Assembly (NCBI GenBank): GCA_015485455.1
Contig: WFTN01000205.1
Span: 1-5,070, forward strand
Direction of reading: 5' to 3'
DNA: 5,070 nt
DNA from: Planctomycetota bacterium
GTDB taxonomy: Bacteria; Planctomycetota; GCA-002687715; DRQF01
The first letter of the stretch is position 1. Each line of letters begins with the position of its first letter. The position numbers and the translations under genes were made by a program. Shown here in pieces: positions 1 through 3,897 of the stretch. Under the pieces are notes generated by a model. That model made no database searches. It was not told the DNA's origin and saw only the letters and a program-made list of their open reading frames with translations.

Positions 1-90
1 ATCTAAGTGAGTGATGACATTTTTGACAGCGGCAGCCTCAGCCTCAAGAACTTCTCTCGCATCATCCAAATCGGACATGGTTGACTCCAT
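1..90 (-). CDS. KpsF/GutQ-type sugar-phosphate isomerase (probable arabinose-5-phosphate isomerase), N-terminal fragment
   Basis: Only the first 30 codons are present; the gene runs off the left edge on the minus strand. The translation begins MESTMSDLDDAREVLEAEAA and continues to THLD. The pattern 'AR-VL--EA-A+----LD' is the usual N-terminal helix of the KpsF/GutQ/KdsD family, which precedes the SIS domain. That family interconverts ribulose-5-phosphate and arabinose-5-phosphate in the cytoplasm, the first step towards Kdo for lipopolysaccharide. The catalytic SIS domain and any CBS domains lie outside the window, so the assignment rests on this helix alone. Two starts are possible. ATG at 90-88 has a GGGAG Shine-Dalgarno (complement of 99-103) 8 nt upstream. 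ATG at 78-76 (Met5) has GGAG 6 nt upstream. The longer form is given. It is divergent from the M50 protease gene. Confidence 0.6.
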   Translation of the reverse strand, partial: MESTMSDLDDAREVLEAEAAAVKNVITHLD

Positions 91-103
91 GGTGGGCGCT
101 CCC

Positions 104-429
104 GTTATGGTCGACTCGTTCGTAGTTGGCCTTCTCAAATGGATACCCCAGTCTCTGTTGGTGGTGAAACCTTGGCTTTTTTGGGGCCAATGGATCACAT
201 CCACGGAGGGTGGAGAGTCTTTTGGAAACCGTCAGGGCTTCTTCTATGTGGTAGGTTACGGCAGGAATTCCACAACCTGGGTGATTATAGGTGCTACGGC
301 GGGACAGCGGCAAGGTGAACATGGTCTATCTGTGTGCATTATCCGAGACCTTGAGGTTGCTGGCATGGAATTCTTGCTGCTAAACTGAGTCCATCGGTCC
401 CAGTTGATTTTTTTTCCAAATGAGGGTGT
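104..429. other. Divergent intergenic region, no gene seen
   Basis: About 326 bp lie between the Shine-Dalgarno of the minus-strand isomerase and the plus-strand M50 protease. Open frames here on both strands have no recognisable domain, no good ribosome binding site, and cut into the flanking genes. The stretch holds the minus-strand promoter at 284-313. It also has a weak plus-strand hairpin (383-387 with 401-405, AACTG/CAGTT) followed by eight T at 408-415. That could be a poor terminator or part of the leader of the M50 gene. No convincing plus-strand promoter was found; TTGCTG (357-362) with TAAACT (381-386) at 18 nt is the best weak candidate. Confidence 0.6.
284..313 (-). promoter_or_regulatory. 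Putative sigma-70-type promoter for the left-edge isomerase gene
   Basis: On the minus strand, TATAAT (complement of 284-289) is a perfect -10 hexamer. TTGCCG (complement of 308-313) is a 4/6 match to the -35 consensus, with an 18-nt spacer. Transcription would start near 277 and give a 5' leader of roughly 190 nt before the isomerase start codon. This is a consensus match only. Confidence 0.4.
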
Positions 430-432
430 TTG

Positions 433-1113
433 TTGGCTGACTTTGAGTTGAAACTTGAAATGCTGCCGTGGATCCTCTCCATGTTGGTGATTACATCCTG
501 CGTTCATGAGGCCGGCCATGCTTGGGCAGCTTGGCGCTTGGGAGACCGCAATGAGTCGATTCGGCAGAGAATCACTCCATTTACCTTCCGCCATATTAGC
601 CTGCCTTTCACGATCATCCTGCCAACTATCATGATGCTTTTTGCTGGCATGATGGTCGGAGGCGCCAAGCCTGTGCGTGTCCGTCTCGCGATTGGGCCTG
701 TTCGGATGGCCGTGGTGGCCCTAGCCGGACCAATCGGCAACATCTTTTGTGGTGTGCTTTCGCTGCTCTTTGTGGTGGCCTTGGTGCATGGAGGGTGGTT
801 GATTCCAGATATGGCCATGGGGTTTGATCGCACTTACATGTTTGCGCTTCAGGCTGTGCTGCTCAATTTTGTCCTGGCAGCCTTCAATTTGCTCCCCATT
901 CCACCCTTCGACGGTAGCCGTATTGTTGCCATGTTCTTGCCCGAGAAGCTCAGGGAGCTCTACTATCGCCTCACGATCCCTGTGATTATTGTTCTCATCG
1001 TGCTCTTCGTCTTGATGTATGCCACCATCAACGAGCAAATGGGGGCCGCTCTGTATAGGGTCCTCCTAATTCTGCATAATACCGTGCTTCAAGTACGGGA
1101 TTGGGTTGGATAA
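433..1113 (+). CDS. Site-2 protease family protein (peptidase M50), integral membrane metalloprotease
   Basis: A predicted zinc intramembrane protease of the compact M50 type, with no PDZ or CBS domain. The zinc motif HEAGH is at residues 25-29 inside the first hydrophobic segment. The third ligand is Asp160 in the second family motif NLLPIPPFDG (152-161). GAKPVRV (77-83) and ALAGPIGN (96-103) are also typical of the family. About five hydrophobic segments are visible, near residues 11-30, 57-76, 92-120, 136-156 and 180-200. The catalytic residues are intact, so activity is likely; the substrate is unknown. Start choice: TTG at 433 has GAGGG (422-426) 6 nt upstream. The adjacent TTG at 430 is too close to that site, and ATG at 460 lacks a clear site but would still keep the HEAGH motif. 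An in-frame stop at 421-423 bounds the gene. It ends 3 nt before scpA, implying one transcript. Confidence 0.9.
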   Translation: MADFELKLEMLPWILSMLVITSCVHEAGHAWAAWRLGDRNESIRQRITPFTFRHISLPFTIILPTIMMLFAGMMVGGAKPVRVRLAIGPVRMAVVALAGPIGNIFCGVLSLLFVVALVHGGWLIPDMAMGFDRTYMFALQAVLLNFVLAAFNLLPIPPFDGSRIVAMFLPEKLRELYYRLTIPVIIVLIVLFVLMYATINEQMGAALYRVLLILHNTVLQVRDWVG

Positions 1114-1116
1114 AGA

Positions 1117-1905
1117 ATGTCAGACGACAATCAAAAAGAATACAAAATTGATCTCCACAACTTCGCGGGGCCGATGGATCTTCTGCTCTATTTGATCCGC
1201 AAAGAGGAGGTTGATGTATACGACATCCCCATCTCACGAATTCTTGAGCAATATTTGCACTACATTGAGCTGATGAAGTCGGTAAACCTGGATGAAGCTG
1301 GGGAATTCTTGGTCATGGCCTCCACCTTGATGGTGATCAAGTCGAAGATGCTCTTGCCCGTAGAAGAGGTCGATCTCGCTGAAGAGCTTGATCCGCGCTA
1401 TGAGTTGGTTCAACAACTTCTCGAGTTCAAGAACAACAAGACACGAGCTCGTCTTTTGGAGCAAAAGGCCGCCATCCAAAGCAATCGGGTTAATCGCCCG
1501 GAATCAGCTCGCCCGGATCCTCGCTACGAAGAAGATACCACCTTGGACGATTTGCAAATCTGGGATCTTTTTCAGTTCTTTTCGAAGGTCATGTCTGAAA
1601 CTACGATCAACGCCAAGACAGATCGTATTATCAGTGGGCACGTTGTGCCGGTCCGCGAATTTGCTGCTCGCATTGAGACGAGGATTCTCGACAATGGCCC
1701 GGTTTTCCTTTCGGAGCTCCTTGGAGACACCCGGGAGCGAGATCAGATTCTTGGTTACTTCTTGGCTATTTTGCTCTTGGTAAAGACGCAGGCCATTGGC
1801 CTGATGCAGTCTGGAGATTTTGGCGATATCCGCCTCATGCCCAAGAGTGTGACCCCAACTTCTTTGGATCAAGAGTTGGAGTTGGCAGATGATTTTCGTG
1901 ACTAA
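1117..1905 (+). CDS. scpA: Segregation and condensation protein A (ScpA kleisin)
   Basis: ScpA is the kleisin subunit of the SMC-ScpA-ScpB condensin. It bridges the SMC heads and binds ScpB on the nucleoid to organise and segregate the chromosome. The 262-residue length is typical. The N-terminal SMC-neck-binding part carries FAGPMDLLLYLIRKEEVDVY (16-35) followed by DIPISRILEQYL. The helix EFLVMASTLMVIKSKMLLP (63-81) is a family hallmark. The central part (about 90-150) is charged and should contact ScpB. The C-terminal winged helix (about 195-245, with ELLGDTRERDQILGYFLAIL) should bind the SMC cap. The ATG at 1117 lies 3 nt after the stop of the M50 gene, with GGA at 1108-1110 inside that gene's last codons, suggesting translational coupling. 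No scpB follows in this window; the next gene is an unrelated lipoprotein after a 122-bp gap. Confidence 0.95.
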   Translation: MSDDNQKEYKIDLHNFAGPMDLLLYLIRKEEVDVYDIPISRILEQYLHYIELMKSVNLDEAGEFLVMASTLMVIKSKMLLPVEEVDLAEELDPRYELVQQLLEFKNNKTRARLLEQKAAIQSNRVNRPESARPDPRYEEDTTLDDLQIWDLFQFFSKVMSETTINAKTDRIISGHVVPVREFAARIETRILDNGPVFLSELLGDTRERDQILGYFLAILLLVKTQAIGLMQSGDFGDIRLMPKSVTPTSLDQELELADDFRD

Positions 1906-2027
1906 GGAAAATCCTGCAAGAAATACTTCATGGGTCTCGTCGAAGCAAATTGGTGGAAGAGACGTCTGACAAGAAGACCACCTCTCATGTGATACAGCTG
2001 GGATAGACCTTTTCAAAGGATGGATAG
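1906..2027 (+). other. scpA-lipoprotein intergenic spacer with inverted repeats
   Basis: No gene is visible. GGTGG (1952-1956) can pair with CCACC (1978-1982) around a 21-nt loop that contains the 8-bp palindrome AGACGTCT. No T tract follows, so it is not a convincing terminator. It could be a protein-binding dyad. Confidence 0.25.
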
Positions 2028-2585
2028 ATGCAGAAATTCACCGCTCTGATTTTCTTGACGAGCCTTATCTCTCTTCAAGGCTGTATCTCCAATTACAACA
2101 GCAACTCTCGAACAAAAGACCCCAATGAGCGGTCTAAGGTCATGCACCTCTATCGCATTGACCTTGACCGAGAAGCTATCGCAAACGGAGCACGCAGGCT
2201 ATTTGCTGAACCGCCTCCTCGCTACGAAAGTGGTGCCCGCCGCCGTGCTCAGGGGTTTCTTGGGGTGAGCGATTCTGGGTACTGTCGTATTGAAGTGGGT
2301 TGCGCCGAGCCGGTGGTGGGTTTGGATGGAAGAAACGGTCAGGAGACTTATCGACTGCTCAAATTCTACGGCCGTATTTCCGAAGATGGAACCAAGGCAA
2401 CCACCACAGCCGGTGAAACCTCCAGCATTCAATCGACTCGCAATATTGATGAAATACGTTTCATCGAACGAGGCCGAGACAAGATCACCGTGCAAGCCGT
2501 TCTGGGCGGCAAGCCTCAGGCTTATCTTTTTCACTTCAATCACGCGGCCATTGGGGCCAAGAACATCCGTGTCCCTTGGAAGTGA
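2028..2585 (+). CDS. Predicted lipoprotein of unknown function
   Basis: A 185-residue protein that I do not recognise. Residues 1-19 form a lipoprotein signal: Lys3, a hydrophobic core (ALIFLTSLISL), and the lipobox L16-Q17-G18-C19, so Cys19 is probably lipidated. Residues 20-36 are a polar, Asn/Ser-rich linker. The rest looks soluble, with an Arg-rich stretch near 56-73 (including GARRRAQGF), two further cysteines (86 and 92) that could form a disulfide, and a C-terminal part of probable beta-strand character (RNIDEIRFIERGRDKITVQA, about 138-157). The ATG at 2028 is supported by AAGGA (2016-2020) with a 7-nt spacer. It is 122 bp from scpA and probably has its own promoter, although none is clear. 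Transcription ends at the 2610-2645 hairpin. The protein is expected in the outer or inner membrane, facing the periplasm. Confidence 0.8.
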   Translation: MQKFTALIFLTSLISLQGCISNYNSNSRTKDPNERSKVMHLYRIDLDREAIANGARRLFAEPPPRYESGARRRAQGFLGVSDSGYCRIEVGCAEPVVGLDGRNGQETYRLLKFYGRISEDGTKATTTAGETSSIQSTRNIDEIRFIERGRDKITVQAVLGGKPQAYLFHFNHAAIGAKNIRVPWK

Positions 2586-2609
2586 TTCGTTCAGAATCCA
2601 AGTTGCATG

Positions 2610-2645
2610 AAAAAAGGCGCCAAACTCAAGATGAGCATGGCGCCT
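2610..2645. terminator. Bidirectional intrinsic terminator between convergent lipoprotein gene and argR
   Basis: AGGCGCCA (2615-2622) and TGGCGCCT (2638-2645) form a perfect 8-bp stem. Inside it CTCA and TGAG pair around AGA (2625-2635), separated from the outer stem by a small internal loop. On the minus strand the stem is followed by six U (complement of 2610-2615, one of them in the stem), an excellent terminator for argR. On the plus strand the tail ATTCTATTT is T-rich but broken, so termination of the lipoprotein gene is probably weaker. Confidence 0.85.
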
Positions 2646-2668
2646 ATTCTATTTAAGATTGGCTTTTT

Positions 2669-3232
2669 CTAAGAGAGAAGTCCAAATGGTGCGGGTGTCC
2701 GTTGATCCAAATGGGTGGCGGTTGGCGCCAGTTGAGGATCTTGGTCGACCACGATCATCGGGTCTGGCTCATTCATGAACTCCTGCAGCCTAGTGATCAG
2801 GCGCAATTGCTCACGTTTGCCAACCGTCGCAATGAAGATAGTGTCATCCCCGGCGATGGTCCCCAAGACTTCGGGCCAGTGGGCCTTGTCGATGGATGCG
2901 CCAATCGTTGAGGCTGTTCCCAATTGAGTTTTCACCACCAAGACGCTTGGTCCAGCAGGACTCAGGGCTCGAACAGGACTGTTTGAATCCGCGCTTGCTG
3001 TGATTTGATCTTGGGTGTCGTCTTCGACTGGTAACACGGCCACAACGTAACGGCTGTCGACTTTGGCGATCGACAGTTCGTGAATGTCTCGTGAGACACT
3101 TGATTGGGTCGCGCTGATACCTCGCTCTTCGAGCAACTTAATGAGCTCGAGTTGATTATGGACACGACGAGATTTTACGATCTCAAGGATCATGTCTTGT
3201 CGCATCTGTTTGCTGACCAGTTCTCCTGGCAT
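2669..3232 (-). CDS. argR: Arginine repressor ArgR
   Basis: ArgR is the arginine-dependent hexameric regulator that represses arginine biosynthesis and can activate catabolism. The N-terminal winged helix-turn-helix spans about 10-70, with the recognition segment TQSSVSRDIHELSIAKV (42-58). A linker of low similarity (about 70-94) follows. The C-terminal oligomerisation and arginine-binding domain (about 95-155) carries HWPEVLGTIAGDDTIF (118-133). Its Asp129-Asp130 pair corresponds to the aspartates that bind arginine in known ArgR proteins. At 187 residues it is longer than the usual 150-160; the extra is mainly a Pro/Asp/Gln-rich tail after about residue 154. The start at 3232 has AGGAG (complement of 3240-3244) with a 7-nt spacer, better than the internal Met10. 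The gene stands alone with no arg biosynthetic genes nearby, and ends at the bidirectional terminator. Confidence 0.95.
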   Translation of the reverse strand: MPGELVSKQMRQDMILEIVKSRRVHNQLELIKLLEERGISATQSSVSRDIHELSIAKVDSRYVVAVLPVEDDTQDQITASADSNSPVRALSPAGPSVLVVKTQLGTASTIGASIDKAHWPEVLGTIAGDDTIFIATVGKREQLRLITRLQEFMNEPDPMIVVDQDPQLAPTATHLDQRTPAPFGLLS

Positions 3233-3287
3233 TCCCCATCTCCTGATTCTGTGTCATCTGTGCTTTGCAGCATGGTGCTATCAATGC

Positions 3288-3310
3288 CACCTGAGGCTGA
3301 GCCTCTGGTG
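3288..3310. promoter_or_regulatory. Strong hairpin or dyad in the argR leader
   Basis: CACC-T-GAGGC (3288-3297) and GCCTC-T-GGTG (3301-3310) form a 9-bp stem with one T/T mismatch and a TGA loop. CACC at 3288-3291 can alternatively pair with GGTG at 3274-3277. It lies 56 bp upstream of the argR start codon, so it is either in the argR 5' leader or a DNA operator. No T tract follows on either strand, so it is not an intrinsic terminator. Confidence 0.4.
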
Positions 3311-3349
3311 TCCGTTTGCCTTCCTTTCAGCTCTACTCTCTTCGGCTGG

Positions 3350-3377
3350 TATTCATGTATTCATTGAGGTGATCACC
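3350..3377. promoter_or_regulatory. Possible argR operator region: tandem TATTCAT repeat plus GGTGATCACC palindrome
   Basis: TATTCAT occurs at 3350-3356 and again at 3358-3364, a direct repeat with period 8. ATTCA resembles half of the ARG box (TGAAT-N-ATTCA), but here the two halves are tandem rather than inverted. Four bases further on is the perfect 10-bp palindrome GGTGATCACC (3368-3377). Autoregulation by ArgR is common; binding here is inference. The AT-rich stretch 3391-3428 just upstream of argR is the natural place for its promoter, but no clear hexamers were found. Confidence 0.3.
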
Positions 3378-3492
3378 CGACTCCTCTGAGTTCTTATTCG
3401 ATAAAATCATCTAAGTTATCTTTATCTCAGTGGTTAGGTTGGATTTTCGATTCTCAAAAAATGCAAGGCATATGAGGCATGTCGCTGGCATT

Positions 3493-3581
3493 GAGCGAAT
3501 CCGCTCGAAGTTTGGGGTGTTGACAGCTGCCCGAAGGGCCTTTCGAGGGAATTAAATCTCCCGATTGAGGCTGCTTTTTTT
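3493..3581 (+). other. Cluster of short hairpins ending in a T7 tract
   Basis: GAGCG (3493-3497) pairs with CGCTC (3502-3506) around AATC. GCCC/GGGC (3529-3532 with 3536-3539) closes a GAA loop. GGGA/TCCC pairs 3547-3550 with 3559-3562. CAGC (3524-3527) can pair with GCTG (3570-3573) to enclose the last two, and seven T follow at 3575-3581. This could be a weak plus-strand terminator or the 5' part of the structured RNA to the right. A perfect TTGACA hexamer lies at 3520-3525 but has no acceptable -10 at normal spacing. Confidence 0.3.
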
Positions 3582-3610
3582 GGGGAACCGACTGCTACTG
3601 CCGATTGAGG
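3561..3610 (+). repeat. 10-bp direct repeat CCGATTGAGG
   Basis: CCGATTGAGG occurs exactly at 3561-3570 and 3601-3610, 40 bp apart, on either side of the T7 tract. Both copies sit within the hairpin-rich non-coding region. Its role is unknown; it may be a short duplication or an RNA motif. Confidence 0.5.
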
Positions 3611-3800
3611 GCCGTCCTACCGGACTCTCCTTGTCCGATTCCACTTCTTCGCGTTTCCAAGAGCGTCCGCCGAAGATTGCTTCGAGTTTGGCACACCGTG
3701 TGCGATATAGAGGACGCACTCGGTTGAGTGGGCGGCCGTTATTAACGGTTAAATCAGGAATGCGCTCCGATCTCGTCAGCGGCCGCCCTCTCACTTTTTT
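3600..3800 (+). ncRNA. Candidate structured RNA of unknown family
   Basis: I do not recognise a known family; conserved cores of RNase P RNA, tmRNA, 6S and SRP RNA were looked for and not seen. What can be seen is nested pairing on the plus strand. 3657-3668 pairs with 3712-3723 (CC, AG, GCGTCC against GGACGC, CT, GG, with two 1x1 mismatches). It encloses two perfect hairpins: CGAAG-ATTG-CTTCG (3671-3684) and GCACA-CCG-TGTGC (3691-3703). Next to it is a long terminator-like arm (3725-3793) with an apical hairpin, then T6. Upstream, GGAC at 3622-3625 can pair with GTCC on either side. It lies between argR and a secreted-protein gene, so it may be an independent small RNA or a leader. The 5' end is unknown and no clear promoter was found. 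Confidence 0.4.
3725..3800 (+). terminator. Strong GC-rich intrinsic terminator, plus strand
   Basis: GGGCGGCCG (3730-3738) pairs perfectly with CGGCCGCCC (3780-3788). The stem extends outward past one T/T mismatch by TGAG/CTCA (3725-3728 with 3790-3793) and inward by a U-G and a U-A pair. A T6 tract follows at 3795-3800. The apical part contains a second hairpin (ATC-A-GGA at 3753-3759 with TCCGAT at 3766-3771) and the dyad TTAACGGTTAA (3742-3752). There is no T tract on the opposite strand, so it is directional. It implies a plus-strand transcript ending before the downstream gene, though no plus-strand protein gene lies upstream of it in this intergenic region. Confidence 0.65.
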
Positions 3801-3809
3801 CGCATTCAC

Positions 3810-3838
3810 CCCAAAAATTTGTCCGGCTCAAATTTGGG
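3810..3838 (+). promoter_or_regulatory. AT-rich hairpin in the region before the secreted TPR protein gene
   Basis: AAATTTG (3815-3821) pairs with CAAATTT (3829-3835) around TCCGGCT. The stem continues past a 2-nt AA bulge as CCC/GGG (3810-3812 with 3836-3838). It starts 10 nt after the T6 tract of the preceding terminator. Downstream, TATAGT (3862-3867) is a 5/6 match to a -10 box, but no -35 is well spaced. The hairpin could therefore be a promoter-proximal operator or part of a leader. Confidence 0.3.
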
Positions 3839-3897
3839 CCAACTGCTTCTGCCCTATCCTATATAGTGGCCACCGGAATTCTTCTTGGGGAATTGTC

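Noticed and set aside
62..322. Minus-strand open frame of 86 codons overlapping the isomerase start
   Set aside because: It is out of frame with the isomerase, runs through the predicted promoter and leader, and its product resembles no protein I recognise.
11..388. Plus-strand open frame of 125 codons at the left end
   Set aside because: It is antisense to the isomerase start, has low-complexity Ser/Ala/Val content, no clear ribosome binding site and no domain. The minus-strand reading fits a known family.
1504..2016. Minus-strand open frame of 170 codons opposite scpA
   Set aside because: Most of it is antisense to a strongly conserved scpA; the product has no recognisable domain.
3520..3557. 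TTGACA (3520-3525) with TTAAAT (3552-3557) as a promoter for the RNA candidate
   Set aside because: The spacer is 26 nt, far outside the usual 16-18, and no better -10 lies at the right distance.
3552..3809. Minus-strand open frame of 85 codons with GGGGTGA just before its ATG
   Set aside because: The product is very Arg-rich with no hydrophobic core or recognisable motif. Its repeated GRPL segments simply arise from the GGGCGGCCG inverted repeat. The pairing on the other strand explains the region better. A small basic protein is not fully excluded.
3233..3897. Hairpin-rich region as an IS remnant, attachment site or CRISPR
   Set aside because: There is no transposase or integrase fragment, no terminal inverted repeats with target duplication, and no regularly spaced repeats beyond one 10-bp pair.
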